This document shows positions 54,233 to 64,000 of a DNA stretch of 64,000 nt, piece by piece; position 1 is the stretch's first letter; each line of letters starts with the position of its first letter. Below the pieces are notes generated by a model. That model did not search any database, was not told where the DNA came from, and was given only the letters and a program-made list of their open reading frames with translations. Source of the stretch: Rhodoluna limnophila (GTDB taxonomy: Bacteria; Actinomycetota; Actinomycetes; Actinomycetales; Microbacteriaceae); contig CAMCXL010000004.1 of assembly GCA_945883505.1 (NCBI GenBank), positions 62,001-126,000 on the forward strand, written 5' to 3'. The position numbers and the translations under genes are program-made.

Positions 54233-55192
54233 GTGAACTCTGAAGGCTCCGCCACCAGCAAACAAAGCGCCAACCCAACGCCTTTTGTTGAGATTTCGCG
54301 TGCCGATTGGGCCGAGCTCGGCCATAACACCGAGCTTCCGCTAACCGAGGCCGAGATTGCTCAGATCAGGGGCTTGGGTGACTTCCTAGACATTAAAGAG
54401 GTTCAAGAGGTTTACCTACCACTGTCTAGATTCCTAAACATCTACGTGTCCGAGTACTCCAAGCTTCACAAAGCAACCAGCAATTTTCTTGGAGAAAGAA
54501 GTGCCAAGGTTCCGTTCATTATTGGCATCGCAGGTTCGGTTGCGGTGGGCAAATCAACCGTATCCAGATTGCTTCGAGAATTACTTGCCCGCTGGGAAGG
54601 AACACCGAAAGTTGCCCTTATAACAACCGATGGTTTTTTGTATCCAAACCAGGAGCTTGAAAAACGTTCCCTAATGCACCGCAAGGGATTTCCGGAATCC
54701 TATGACCGAATGGCACTACTGAATTTTGTTGCCGATATCAAAAGCGGCAAAGAAAAAGTTCAGGCTCCGGTTTATTCGCACCTAACCTACGACATAGTGC
54801 CGGGAAAGTTTGAAACGGTTAGCTCACCTGATGTTGTGATAATCGAGGGACTGAATGTTTTGCAATCCCCCGGCCCCGATCAGGAAGTGACGCTGAGTGA
54901 TTACTTTGACTTCAAGATTTACGTGGATGCCGAAACAAAAAACATCTCGAAGTGGTTTCTAAACCGGTTCCACGAGCTTCGAGAATCTGCCTTTACTAAC
55001 CCCGCCAGCTACTTCCACCGCTACGCCGAGATGCCACTGGAAAAGGCGCTCGAGAAAGCCAGCGAAATCTGGCAGAGCATTAATTTGCCGAACCTGACTG
55101 AGAACATCTTGCCAACCCGTTCAAGGGCGACCCTGGTTCTAAGAAAAGGCGATAAGCACGCCGTTGAATCGGTCCTTCTAAGAAAGCTTTAG
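54233..55192 (+). CDS. coaA: Type I pantothenate kinase (GTG start)
   Basis: [37 protein letters not shown]. Confidence 0.95.
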   Translation: MNSEGSATSKQSANPTPFVEISRADWAELGHNTELPLTEAEIAQIRGLGDFLDIKEVQEVYLPLSRFLNIYVSEYSKLHKATSNFLGERSAKVPFIIGIAGSVAVGKSTVSRLLRELLARWEGTPKVALITTDGFLYPNQELEKRSLMHRKGFPESYDRMALLNFVADIKSGKEKVQAPVYSHLTYDIVPGKFETVSSPDVVIIEGLNVLQSPGPDQEVTLSDYFDFKIYVDAETKNISKWFLNRFHELRESAFTNPASYFHRYAEMPLEKALEKASEIWQSINLPNLTENILPTRSRATLVLRKGDKHAVESVLLRKL

Positions 55193-56527
55193 TTCGCGCT
55201 CAACGACTCGCGCGATTCTCTCGGCCCAGCTCTTAGCAGTTCCTGCATCCATGGCCTCGACCATCACGCGAACCAGTGGCTCGGTTCCGGAGGCACGAAG
55301 TAGCACCCGGCCATTGTCCCCAAGTTCTTTCTGGGCTTCTTGGACAACTTTTTGTAATTCGGAGTTTTTGTCAACGCCCCCACGGTCAACGCCTGGAACG
55401 TTTATCAGAACCTGCGGATAAACGCTCATCACCGAAGCTAGCTCGTTTAGGCTCTTACCGGTTGCCGCCATCTGGGCAACTAGCTGGAGTCCGGTCAAGA
55501 TGCCATCACCGGTTGTTGCAAAGCGCGAAAAAATCAGGTGCCCCGACTGCTCGCCTCCGAGGGTGTAGCCACCTTCACGAATTTGCTCCAGAACATACCT
55601 GTCGCCAACCTTGGTTTCAATAAGTTCAATGCCGGCTTGTTTCATAGCTAGTCGAAGACCCAAGTTGCTCATAACTGTTGCAACCAGAGTGTTTCTTGCC
55701 AGCTCACCACGGTCTTTTGCAGCTACTGCCAAAATCGCCATGATTTGATCGCCATCTACTACTTGACCTAGGTGATCAACTGCGAGAGTCCTATCGGCAT
55801 CGCCGTCGTGGGCGATACCAATATCTGCTTTGTGTTCCAGAACTGCCGCCTGCAGGCTGCTCAAGTGAGTCGAGCCACAACCTAAGTTGATGTTGTGCCC
55901 ATCTGGATCGTTGCCGATGACAATCACTTCAGCCCCGCCGTCTTTAAACGCTTCTGGGGAAACTGCACTAGCTGCACCATTAGCGCAGTCGAGAACAACC
56001 TTGATGCCCCTCAGGGTGTTTGGCAAAGTTCCAAGTAGGTGAACTAGGTACCGGTCCTCGGCATCTGCGAAGCGCTGCACGTGACCAATTTCTGCTCCCA
56101 CCGGCGCCAGTGGTTTCTTTTTTAAGGCCGCTTCGATTTGGTCTTCAATCTCGTCCGGTAGTTTGTGTCCACCTCGCGAGAAAAACTTAATTCCGTTATC
56201 GGGGGCTGGGTTGTGAGAAGCCGAAATCATTACTCCGAAGTCGGCGTCTAGATCTTCGGTTAGAAAGGCGGTTGCCGGTGTTGGCAAAACTCCAGCGTCA
56301 AAAACATCAACACCGCTCGAGGCAAGGCCGGAGGCAATTGCAGCTGCTAGGAACTCACCAGAAATTCTTGGGTCGCGGCCAATTACCGCAATTGGTTTTT
56401 GACCACGGCTTCTTGATTCCTCGCCGAGTACGATAGCGGCAGCTTGAGCAAGTTTTAGAGCGGAGTCGACGGTGATGTCTCTATTTGCGAGACCTCTTAC
56501 GCCGTCGGTGCCGAATAGGCGAGCCAT
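55178..56527 (-). CDS. glmM: Phosphoglucosamine mutase
   Basis: [43 protein letters not shown]. Confidence 0.96.
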   Translation of the reverse strand: MARLFGTDGVRGLANRDITVDSALKLAQAAAIVLGEESRSRGQKPIAVIGRDPRISGEFLAAAIASGLASSGVDVFDAGVLPTPATAFLTEDLDADFGVMISASHNPAPDNGIKFFSRGGHKLPDEIEDQIEAALKKKPLAPVGAEIGHVQRFADAEDRYLVHLLGTLPNTLRGIKVVLDCANGAASAVSPEAFKDGGAEVIVIGNDPDGHNINLGCGSTHLSSLQAAVLEHKADIGIAHDGDADRTLAVDHLGQVVDGDQIMAILAVAAKDRGELARNTLVATVMSNLGLRLAMKQAGIELIETKVGDRYVLEQIREGGYTLGGEQSGHLIFSRFATTGDGILTGLQLVAQMAATGKSLNELASVMSVYPQVLINVPGVDRGGVDKNSELQKVVQEAQKELGDNGRVLLRASGTEPLVRVMVEAMDAGTAKSWAERIARVVERELKLS

Positions 56528-56558
56528 GATAGTAAGTTAGCGAAATCCAAAAAAAGGA

Positions 56559-57047
56559 TTAACGCTTGGAGAACTGAGAAGCCTTTCGAGCCTTCTTAAG
56601 TCCAGCCTTTTTACGCTCCTTGATGCGGGAGTCGCGAGAAAGGAAACCATTCTTCTTCAGGGTCGCGCGGTTGTTGTCTTCGTCGATCAAATTCAGCGCA
56701 CGAGCGATACCAAGACGCAACGCACCAGCCTGACCAGCTGAGCCACCACCGGTGATCTTGGCAACTACGTCGTAAGCGCCAGATAGTTCTAGAACTGTGA
56801 AGGGGTCCTTCACTAGCTGCTGGTGCAACTTGTTTGGGAAGTACTCAGCTAGATCGCGACCGTTTACCTTGATGACTCCGGTGCCCGGAACCATGCGCAC
56901 CTGTGCGATGGCTTCCTTGCGACGACCTAGGCCGTTGCCTGGGACAGTCAGTGGCTTTCTGACCTTCTTGGTTTCTGTCTTTACAGAATCTGCTGGAGAT
57001 TCGGTTGAGTAGCTAGAAACTTCTGCTTCGGTTTCGTTCTTAGGCAA
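56559..57047 (-). CDS. rpsI: 30S ribosomal protein S9
   Basis: [17 protein letters not shown] and C-terminal RKASQFSKR. Confidence 0.96.
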   Translation of the reverse strand: MPKNETEAEVSSYSTESPADSVKTETKKVRKPLTVPGNGLGRRKEAIAQVRMVPGTGVIKVNGRDLAEYFPNKLHQQLVKDPFTVLELSGAYDVVAKITGGGSAGQAGALRLGIARALNLIDEDNNRATLKKNGFLSRDSRIKERKKAGLKKARKASQFSKR

Positions 57048-57080
57048 GGTATTCCTCTAGTTTCTTATTTGTCCCAGTTA

Positions 57081-57524
57081 TTACTGGGCCACCTGATCAA
57101 TAACAAATTTGGTTGGCTGCTGCGCCGCGTGCGGGTGCTCTGAACCCTTGTACACCTTTAGCTTGGCAAGCTGGTCGCGACCGAGGGAGTTTTTAGGAAT
57201 CATTCCGCGGATGGCTTTTTCAACTGCCTTCTCTGGAGACTTCTCTAGTAGCTCGGCGTAAGTAGTAGCGGTTAGACCACCTGGGTAACCGGAGTGACGG
57301 TAAGCCTTCTTCTGCAAAAGCTTTGATCCAGTAAGTGCAACCTTCTCAGCGTTTACGATAATCACGAAGTCACCGTTGTCCATGTGAGGAGCAAAGGTTG
57401 GCTTGTGCTTTCCGCGTAGCAGCGTTGCTGCCTGGGTAGCCAAACGGCCTAGCACCACATCGGTGGCGTCAATGATTAGCCACTTGTTGTCTAGCTCGTG
57501 AGCCTTTGGAGAATACGTACGCAC
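57081..57524 (-). CDS. rplM: 50S ribosomal protein L13
   Basis: [60 protein letters not shown]. Confidence 0.97.
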   Translation of the reverse strand: MRTYSPKAHELDNKWLIIDATDVVLGRLATQAATLLRGKHKPTFAPHMDNGDFVIIVNAEKVALTGSKLLQKKAYRHSGYPGGLTATTYAELLEKSPEKAVEKAIRGMIPKNSLGRDQLAKLKVYKGSEHPHAAQQPTKFVIDQVAQ

Positions 57525-57651
57525 GCTAATTAGCCTTACTTTTTCTTGAGTCGGTTTTGTTCATCCAGAATCTAAACCCTGGAATCTTGGGGCCTCTAGC
57601 AACCCGCAACAAGTTCCAAGTTTAGCCCCTGCCAGCCGCTATGGTCAAACC

Positions 57652-58518
57652 CTAATTTTCGTCCAGAGACCGCAATCTACGGGCTTTTTCGGCCTGTTCG
57701 GCCAGTAATTCATCCCTGGGATAGCCAACCTCAATAAGGCTCAATCCCCTAGGTCCCAAGACCTTAAATGACCCCGCCCGGTTCGCCGATTTAAGCCGAT
57801 CCGACACATCCGAAACCGTTGCCCTGCCCCTGGCAACAGCAACCAGTGCCCCGGTTAGCGCCCGCACCATGTTGTGGCAGAAGGCATCGCCCTTTAGCTC
57901 AATCTCAACGATGTTGCCGTCTTTAGGATTTCGCTTGATCTTGATATACCTAATCCTTCGAACTGTCGAAGCCCCAGCTCGCGCTTTACAAAAAGCCCCA
58001 AAGTCATGAACTCCGACCATTTTCTTAGCAGCACTTCGCATAAGTCCTATATCGAGATCTACTTTTAGTCGAAGCACGTACCTGATCTGCAAGGGATCAA
58101 CAAAACTTGATTTGTCGGCAATCCTAAAACGGTACCTTCTAAAACTTGCCGAGTACCTGGCGTCAAACCCGGCAGGTGCTTTCTCAAAGCTGAATACTCG
58201 GATGTCCTCCGGAAGCGCCGTATTGACACGGCTTGCAACATCCGGGTTTCGCCCGATGCGCTTTATTTGAGATGCGGATAAATCGATGTGCACCACCTGG
58301 TGCTGAGCGTGGACCCCGGCGTCTGTTCTACCGGCAACTCTCATTCCAAAATCTTTTGAGGATTTACCAAAGATTACCTCTAGGGCTTTTACTAGCTCGG
58401 ACTGAACAGTTCTAAACCCGGGCTGCTTGGCAAAGCCTGCAAAGTCGGTTCCGTCGTAGCCAAAGTCAATCCGGTAACGACTAAACCCGTCGACCTTATG
58501 GTCAACGGGCTTTGTCAT
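57652..58518 (-). CDS. truA: tRNA pseudouridine synthase A; start corrected to ATG 58518
   Basis: RIDFGYDGTDFAGFAKQPG and GRTDAGVHA catalytic motif; 58518 start removes overlap with rplQ. Confidence 0.94.
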   Translation of the reverse strand: MTKPVDHKVDGFSRYRIDFGYDGTDFAGFAKQPGFRTVQSELVKALEVIFGKSSKDFGMRVAGRTDAGVHAQHQVVHIDLSASQIKRIGRNPDVASRVNTALPEDIRVFSFEKAPAGFDARYSASFRRYRFRIADKSSFVDPLQIRYVLRLKVDLDIGLMRSAAKKMVGVHDFGAFCKARAGASTVRRIRYIKIKRNPKDGNIVEIELKGDAFCHNMVRALTGALVAVARGRATVSDVSDRLKSANRAGSFKVLGPRGLSLIEVGYPRDELLAEQAEKARRLRSLDEN

Positions 58519-58528
58519 TTCCTTGGTA

Positions 58529-59167
58529 CTACTTGCTCTCTTCTTCAGAAGCAGGTGCCTCTTCGGTTGCAGCATCTTGAGCCGGGGCCTCTTCAGCCGC
58601 CGGTGCTTCTGCTACTACCTCAGTTGCGCTAGCTTCGGCAACTGGTGCCTCGGCCGGTGCTTCAACTACTGCCTCTGGAGCTGCAGTTTCAACTGCAACT
58701 TCCTCAACCGGAGTCTCTGCTACTGCTTCCTCGACGACAGCTGCTGCTTTAGGCGCTGCCTTAACAGCGTTCTCAAGCTTTGGCTTTTTGTTCATCTTCT
58801 TGGCCTGGACTGGGTCCAACACCAATTCGACTACCGCCATTGGAGCGTTGTCACCCTTACGGAAGCCAAGCTTGGTTATGCGGGTATACCCGCCCTGGCG
58901 TTCTGCTACTAGGGGTGCGATGTTCACAAAAAGCTCGTGAACTACGTTTCTGTCAGTGATCGACTGCATGACTCGACGACGAGAGTGCAGGTCACCGCGC
59001 TTTGCGAAAGTTACTAGGCGCTCAGCGATTGGACGAAGGCGCTTTGCCTTGGTCTCGGTTGTGGTGATGGACTTATTGATAAACAGCGAACGAGCCATGT
59101 TGTTGAGCAACATTCTCTCGTGAGCTGGTCCGCCACCGAGACGGGGGCCCTTGGTTGGGGTAGGCAT
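58529..59167 (-). CDS. rplQ: 50S ribosomal protein L17 with acidic Ala/Glu-rich C-terminal tail
   Basis: [29 protein letters not shown]. Confidence 0.96.
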   Translation of the reverse strand: MPTPTKGPRLGGGPAHERMLLNNMARSLFINKSITTTETKAKRLRPIAERLVTFAKRGDLHSRRRVMQSITDRNVVHELFVNIAPLVAERQGGYTRITKLGFRKGDNAPMAVVELVLDPVQAKKMNKKPKLENAVKAAPKAAAVVEEAVAETPVEEVAVETAAPEAVVEAPAEAPVAEASATEVVAEAPAAEEAPAQDAATEEAPASEEESK

Positions 59168-59201
59168 TTTGTTTCTCCTCTAGTTCTTTTTGACTCAGGT
59201 C

Positions 59202-60194
59202 CTAGACCTGGTCCTCTTCTTCGTAAGTTGTGCTGAAGTAAGCAGCGTCAAAGCCAGGCGCTGACTCCTTGAAGCTAAGGCCCATGGAAACCAACTTGTC
59301 GCGAACCTCGTCAACTGACTTTGATCCGAAGTTTCTGATGTTCATAAGCTGCTCTTCGGTTAGCCCAATTAGCTCGGCAACGGTGTTGATGCCCTCGCGC
59401 TTTAGGCAGTTATAAGAACGAACGGTTAGGTCTAGCTCTTCGATTGGAAGTGCTAGCTCTGGAGAAAGTGCAGCCTCAACTGGGGCTGGGCCAATCTCGA
59501 TACCTTCGGCTGCTTCGTTTAGTTCTCTGGCCAAGCCAAATAGCTCAACCAGAGTTGATCCAGCCGATGCAACTGCATCGCGCGGGGTCATCGAAGTCTT
59601 GGTCTCAACATCAACAATTAGCTTGTCGAAGTTGGTGAACTCTCCGGCACGGGTTGCCTCAACGCGGTAAGACACCTTTAGAACCGGTGAGTAGATCGAG
59701 TCGATTGGGATAACCCCTGGGTCAGAGTCTGGGTTTCGATTCTGTGAAGCCTGAACGTAGCCGCGGCCACGCTCAATGATTAGCTCAACTTCGAACTTGC
59801 CCTTACCGGTCAAGGTAGCTAGCACTAGCTCTGGGTTGTGAATCTCAACACCGGCTGGTGCCTGGATGTCGGCTGCGGTGACTGTACCGGCAGTTGACTT
59901 CTTTAGGTGTGCAACAACAGGAGCGTCGTTCTCGGAGGAGACAACTAGTTCCTTGATGTTCAAGATGATCTCGGTGACGTCTTCCTTGACGGAGTCAACA
60001 GTTGAGAACTCGTGGCTAACGCCATCAATTCTGATGTTGGTGACAGCCGCTCCCGGAATCGATGAGAGCAGGGTGCGACGCAGTGAGTTTCCAAGTGTGT
60101 AACCAAATCCTGGCTCCAGTGGCTCAAGAGCAAATCTGGAACGGTTGGATGAAAGAACTTCTTCGTTTAGTGTGGGGCGCTGAGCAATTAGCAC
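59202..60194 (-). CDS. rpoA: RNA polymerase alpha subunit
   Basis: [33 protein letters not shown]; alpha-CTD motif [15 protein letters not shown]. Confidence 0.98.
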   Translation of the reverse strand: MLIAQRPTLNEEVLSSNRSRFALEPLEPGFGYTLGNSLRRTLLSSIPGAAVTNIRIDGVSHEFSTVDSVKEDVTEIILNIKELVVSSENDAPVVAHLKKSTAGTVTAADIQAPAGVEIHNPELVLATLTGKGKFEVELIIERGRGYVQASQNRNPDSDPGVIPIDSIYSPVLKVSYRVEATRAGEFTNFDKLIVDVETKTSMTPRDAVASAGSTLVELFGLARELNEAAEGIEIGPAPVEAALSPELALPIEELDLTVRSYNCLKREGINTVAELIGLTEEQLMNIRNFGSKSVDEVRDKLVSMGLSFKESAPGFDAAYFSTTYEEEDQV

Positions 60195-60248
60195 TTGCTT
60201 TGGTTCCTTTCAGCTGAACATCCGCTATTTGATGTCCATTTGTTTAGG

Positions 60249-60270
60249 CTGCCAAGTGGCCACTTGGCAG
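60249..60270. repeat. Perfect 22-nt palindrome CTGCCAAGTGGCCACTTGGCAG in the rpsK-rpoA intergenic region
   Basis: Read directly: CTGCCAAGTGG / CCACTTGGCAG. Confidence 0.85.
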
Positions 60271-60299
60271 TTTGTTGCGAGTAAAAGTAAAGCTAAGAG

Positions 60300-60734
60300 T
60301 TAGACGCGACGGCGCTTTGGCGGGCGGCAACCGTTGTGAGCCTGTGGCGTCACATCCGAGATTGAACCGACCTCAAGGCCTGCTGCCTGAAGTGAACGGA
60401 TTGCTGTCTCGCGACCAGAACCTGGTCCCTTGACGAACACGTCAACTTTTTTCAGTCCGTGCTCCTGAGCCTTCTTGGCTGCAGATTCTGCTGCCAACTG
60501 AGCTGCGAAAGGAGTTGACTTACGAGATCCCTTGAAACCAACATCACCTGATGATGACCAGGAGATAACTGCACCGGATGGGTCAGTGATCGAGATGATG
60601 GTGTTGTTGAAAGTCGACTTGATATGAGCCTGTCCAACCTGGACATTCTTTTTCTCTTTGCGACGAGGCTTACGGGCTGCGCCCTTGGTTGCGGTCTTAG
60701 CCGCGGTCTTTGCTGCGGTCTTCGCTGCTGCCAT
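60300..60734 (-). CDS. rpsK: 30S ribosomal protein S11
   Basis: [28 protein letters not shown]...[11 protein letters not shown]. Confidence 0.97.
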   Translation of the reverse strand: MAAAKTAAKTAAKTATKGAARKPRRKEKKNVQVGQAHIKSTFNNTIISITDPSGAVISWSSSGDVGFKGSRKSTPFAAQLAAESAAKKAQEHGLKKVDVFVKGPGSGRETAIRSLQAAGLEVGSISDVTPQAHNGCRPPKRRRV

Positions 60735-60764
60735 GATTTTCTCCTAAGTCCTTTTTGTCGCCCG

Positions 60765-61142
60765 CTACTTAGCGGCCTTCTTCTTGCCGGCTACGGTGCG
60801 CTTTGGTCCCTTGCGGGTACGAGCGTTGGTCTTGGTTCTTTGACCGTGGACTGGAAGGCCCTTGCGGTGACGGACTCCCTGGTAGCTACCGATCTCAACC
60901 TTGCGGCGGATATCTGCGGCTACGTCACGACGAAGTTCACCTTCAGTTTTGTAAGTACCTTCGATGTGATCACGAAGAGCAACTAGCTGCTCGTCGGAAA
61001 GATCCTTAACTCGGATGTTCTTGTCGATCTTGGTGTCTTCTAGAGTCTTGACCGAACGAGTGCGGCCAATTCCGTAGATGTAGGTTAGGGCGATTTCAAC
61101 ACGCTTGTCGCGTGGAATGTCAACGCCGGCAATTCTTGCCAT
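60765..61142 (-). CDS. rpsM: 30S ribosomal protein S13
   Basis: [45 protein letters not shown]. Confidence 0.97.
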   Translation of the reverse strand: MARIAGVDIPRDKRVEIALTYIYGIGRTRSVKTLEDTKIDKNIRVKDLSDEQLVALRDHIEGTYKTEGELRRDVAADIRRKVEIGSYQGVRHRKGLPVHGQRTKTNARTRKGPKRTVAGKKKAAK

Positions 61143-61283
61143 TTGGATTACTCCTGTTTGTATAGAAGGTCTGTAGCTTTACCGTCTCAAATTTCTTTGA
61201 GCTCCGGCCTTCTCCGGAGGTTTCGGTAATTTCTTACCGATGGAAAGCTATTGGAAATATTCAGTTGTGGTGAAGCTAAAGCT

Positions 61284-61397
61284 TTAGCCCTGACGCTGTT
61301 TGTGGCGAGGGTTATCGCAGATGATCATGACGCGACCGTGGCGGCGAATAACTTTGCACTTGTCGCAGATCTTCTTAACGCTTGGGTTAACCTTCAT
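61284..61397 (-). CDS. rpmJ: 50S ribosomal protein L36 (37 aa)
   Basis: [37 protein letters not shown] translated by hand; absent from ORF track because of size. Confidence 0.96.
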   Translation of the reverse strand: MKVNPSVKKICDKCKVIRRHGRVMIICDNPRHKQRQG

Positions 61398-61433
61398 GTC
61401 TCTTACTTTTCCTCAGGGTTTTGTAAAACCGAT

Positions 61434-61655
61434 TTACTTGTAGCGATAAATGATTCGACCTCTGGTGAGGTCGTAAGTGCTCAGTTCAACAATGACCTTG
61501 TCCTCTGGAAGGATGCGAATGTAGTGCTGACGCATCTTGCCGGAGATATGTGCCAAGACCTTGTGTCCGTTGGTCAACTCGACTCGAAACATTGCGTTCG
61601 GTAGCGCTTCAACAACCGAGCCCTCAATTTCAATTACGCCGTCTTTGTTGGCCAT
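61434..61655 (-). CDS. infA: Translation initiation factor IF-1
   Basis: [54 protein letters not shown]. Confidence 0.97.
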   Translation of the reverse strand: MANKDGVIEIEGSVVEALPNAMFRVELTNGHKVLAHISGKMRQHYIRILPEDKVIVELSTYDLTRGRIIYRYK

Positions 61656-61776
61656 AGCCTCACTTATCTTCTTTGTCTTTTAGGCACCAAAAAACCAATC
61701 CAAAAAATGGGATTTTGCCCTTACGGCGCCAAAGGTCCAGCTTAGGCTAAAACACGCCGAAAAGGAAATTAAATTC

Positions 61777-62625
61777 CTAGGCCGAAAGGCCCCCGAAGGG
61801 CACCCCGAGAGCCTCTAGCCTTGATTTTCCGCCATCTGGAGCGGTCAAGACCCATACCCCGGACTCAGTTAGGGCAATTGAGTGCTCCCAGTGCGAAGCA
61901 TCGGATTTGTCCTTGCTCACCACGGTCCAGCCATCGGCCAAAACCTTGGTTTTATTGGATCCAGCGGTCACCATCGGCTCGATCGCGATGGCTAACCCGG
62001 GACTAACCTTTGGACCCAGGTCCTTAGTTCGAAAGTGATAAACCGGAGGCTCTTCGTGCATGTTTTGACCGATGCCGTGACCGACGTAATCCTCCAAGAT
62101 TCCATACTTACCCTGGGCGTCGATGTAATCCTCGATGGCTGCGCCAACTTCATTCAGGCGTTCGGCCTTTGCAAGAGCAGCAATCCCCGCCCAAAGCGAA
62201 CCTTCGGTAACCCGAGATAGTTCTTGCCTTGCCTTCACTTTTTCAGTGTCTGGCAAAGAGCCGTCCGGATTTGGAACAATGATTGTGATCGCACTATCGC
62301 CATTCCAGCCATCAATTTCGGCGCCGCAGTCAATCGAGAGAATATCTCCGGCTTCCAAAATTCGCTCCGGAGCTGGAATGCCGTGCACCACCTCGTGATT
62401 TATCGATGCACAGATAGTGTGGTTATAACCTGCCACCAGTTGAAAGTTTGAGTGAGCGCCCATTGACTCAATAGTCTGGTTCGCAATTTTGTCGAGCTCT
62501 CCGGTTGATACCCCGGCAACACATGCACTTCTAACAGCCTGCAGAGCCTTGGCCGTGATCAAGCCAGCTTTTCGCATGGCAATAAATTGCTCGGGGGTCT
62601 TTAGTTGAAATTCGGAGCGAGACAT
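61777..62625 (-). CDS. map: Methionine aminopeptidase
   Basis: NHEVVHGIP, LSIDCGAEIDGWNGDSAIT, GHGIGQNMHEEP metal-binding motifs. Confidence 0.95.
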   Translation of the reverse strand: MSRSEFQLKTPEQFIAMRKAGLITAKALQAVRSACVAGVSTGELDKIANQTIESMGAHSNFQLVAGYNHTICASINHEVVHGIPAPERILEAGDILSIDCGAEIDGWNGDSAITIIVPNPDGSLPDTEKVKARQELSRVTEGSLWAGIAALAKAERLNEVGAAIEDYIDAQGKYGILEDYVGHGIGQNMHEEPPVYHFRTKDLGPKVSPGLAIAIEPMVTAGSNKTKVLADGWTVVSKDKSDASHWEHSIALTESGVWVLTAPDGGKSRLEALGVPFGGLSA

Positions 62626-62666
62626 TTAGCTTTTCTTATTCGAATGCGGCTTATGGCTTTGGTTGG

Positions 62667-63245
62667 CTAGCTCTGGTTCTTGGCGTTTAGTGCTTCCTTG
62701 ATTCTGGAAGTCACCTCATCGATTTCACCAAGACCGTCAACCATAATCAAGGAGCCTCTAGCGGCATACATAGTAATTAGAGGTGCGGTCTGCTTCTCAT
62801 AAACCGCCATGCGATTTCTGATGACATCTTCAGTGTCATCTGATCTTCCCTGCTCAATGGCTCGCCTTGCAAGACGCTTAACAACTTCATCGCTGTCTGC
62901 GGTTAGTTGAATAACCGCCTCGAGAGAGCCGTTGGTTTCTTTCAAAATTGAATCAAGCTCATCCACCTGGTCGGCTGTTCTTGGGTAGCCATCGAGTAAG
63001 AAGCCGTTGGCACAGTCTGGGTTTTTTAGGCGGTCACGAACCAGTTTGTTTGTTAGGGAGTCTGGAACGTAAGCACCGCTATCCATAAAGGACTTGGCCT
63101 CAAGGCCAAGCGGAGTTTGATTCTTGACGTTCTCGCGGAAAATATCTCCCGTTGAGATTGCTGGGATTCCAAAGACTTCCGAAAGTTTTGAAGCCTGGGT
63201 TCCCTTGCCAGCCCCTGGGGGGCCGATCAAGAGAAGCCTCATCAT
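62667..63245 (-). CDS. adk: Adenylate kinase
   Basis: LLLIGPPGAGKGTQASKLSE, FLLDGYPRTADQ. Confidence 0.97.
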   Translation of the reverse strand: MMRLLLIGPPGAGKGTQASKLSEVFGIPAISTGDIFRENVKNQTPLGLEAKSFMDSGAYVPDSLTNKLVRDRLKNPDCANGFLLDGYPRTADQVDELDSILKETNGSLEAVIQLTADSDEVVKRLARRAIEQGRSDDTEDVIRNRMAVYEKQTAPLITMYAARGSLIMVDGLGEIDEVTSRIKEALNAKNQS

Positions 63246-64000
63246 TTCAGCAGGCCGTCGTAGTTGCGCTGCTGCATCTGAGCGCTGATTTGCTTGACAG
63301 TCTCAAGTCCAACACCCACGATGATCAAAATGGAAGTTCCACCGAACGGGAAGTTCTGGTTGGCGCCAACAAGTGAGAAGGCGATCAGAGGAATAAGAGC
63401 AATCAAACCTAGGTAGATCGAACCCGGGAAAGTAACTCGAGAAATTACATACTCAAGGAACTCAGTGGTTGGTCGGCCGGCACGAATACCAGGAATGAAT
63501 CCACCGTACTTTTTCATGTTGTCGGATACTTCTTCAGGGTTGAAGGTAATCGCAACGTAAAAGTAAGTGAAGCCAATGATCAAGAAGAAGTAAAGCGCCA
63601 TGTATAGCGGGTGATCTCCCTGAGTTAGGTAGTTAGAGACCCACTGAACCCATGGATCAACTCTTCCTTCGGCATCTGGCTGGTTGAACTGAGCAATCAA
63701 AGCTGGAAGGTATAGCAAGCTCGAAGCAAAGATAACCGGGATAACTCCAGCCATGTTTACCTTGATTGGAATGTAAGTGGACTGACCACCGTAGGTTCTT
63801 CTTCCAACCATGCGCTTTGCATACTGAACCGGAACACGTCTTTGGGACTGCTCGACCAGAACAACCAAACCAACGATTCCAACACCAACCACGATCACAA
63901 CAATCAGAGTCTCAATCGAACGAGTCTCAGCAATTGCCAAAAGTGAGGATGGGAAAGAAGATGCGATGGAAGCAAAAATAAGAAGCGACATACCGTTTCC
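63242..64000 (-). CDS. secY: Preprotein translocase subunit SecY, N-terminal part beyond window end
   Basis: RRTYGGQSTYIPIKVNMAGVIPVIFASSLLYLP; frame stays open to base 64000. Confidence 0.96.
   Translation of the reverse strand, partial: GNGMSLLIFASIASSFPSSLLAIAETRSIETLIVVIVVGVGIVGLVVLVEQSQRRVPVQYAKRMVGRRTYGGQSTYIPIKVNMAGVIPVIFASSLLYLPALIAQFNQPDAEGRVDPWVQWVSNYLTQGDHPLYMALYFFLIIGFTYFYVAITFNPEEVSDNMKKYGGFIPGIRAGRPTTEFLEYVISRVTFPGSIYLGLIALIPLIAFSLVGANQNFPFGGTSILIIVGVGLETVKQISAQMQQRNYDGLLK

Overview
The window is a dense, mostly core-genome segment of a streamlined, mid-GC actinobacterium. The gene content and order fit Microbacteriaceae, for example a Rhodoluna/Aquiluna-like planktonic lineage; this placement is inference. 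Contents in order: riboflavin operon (ribD partial, ribE, ribBA, ribH); a stand-alone N6-type DNA methyltransferase-like gene; ABC exporters; tryptophan catabolism (kynU, TDO); one-carbon genes (folD, glyA, purU); a glycine-rich surface protein; icd; purH/purN; sucCD; pcrA; guaA; a split mannitol-type PTS operon with a medium-chain dehydrogenase and a DeoR regulator; SURF1; guaB3/guaB; a branched-chain amino acid ABC system (livHMGF and livK) whose LivH carries an N-terminal extracytoplasmic domain; groES; HPr/EI; a RimI-TsaD fusion with tsaB-tsaE-alr-acpS-glmS; coaA; glmM; and the rpsI-rplM-truA-rplQ-rpoA-rpsK-rpsM-rpmJ-infA-map-adk-secY block. I see no tRNA/rRNA genes, CRISPR arrays or mobile elements. 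The most useful non-coding observations are a ZTP (pfl) riboswitch upstream of glyA, hidden inside an over-extended glyA ORF; a degenerate CIRCE element at groES overlapping a second inverted repeat; a 12-bp GNRA-capped hairpin inside the PTS IIA coding sequence; a perfect 22-nt palindrome in the rpsK-rpoA gap; and a possible ATT start for guaA. I found no clear-cut wholly novel multi-gene system. The best candidates for new biology are the orphan methyltransferase, the LivH fusion, the PTS/dehydrogenase operon and the glycine-rich surface protein.
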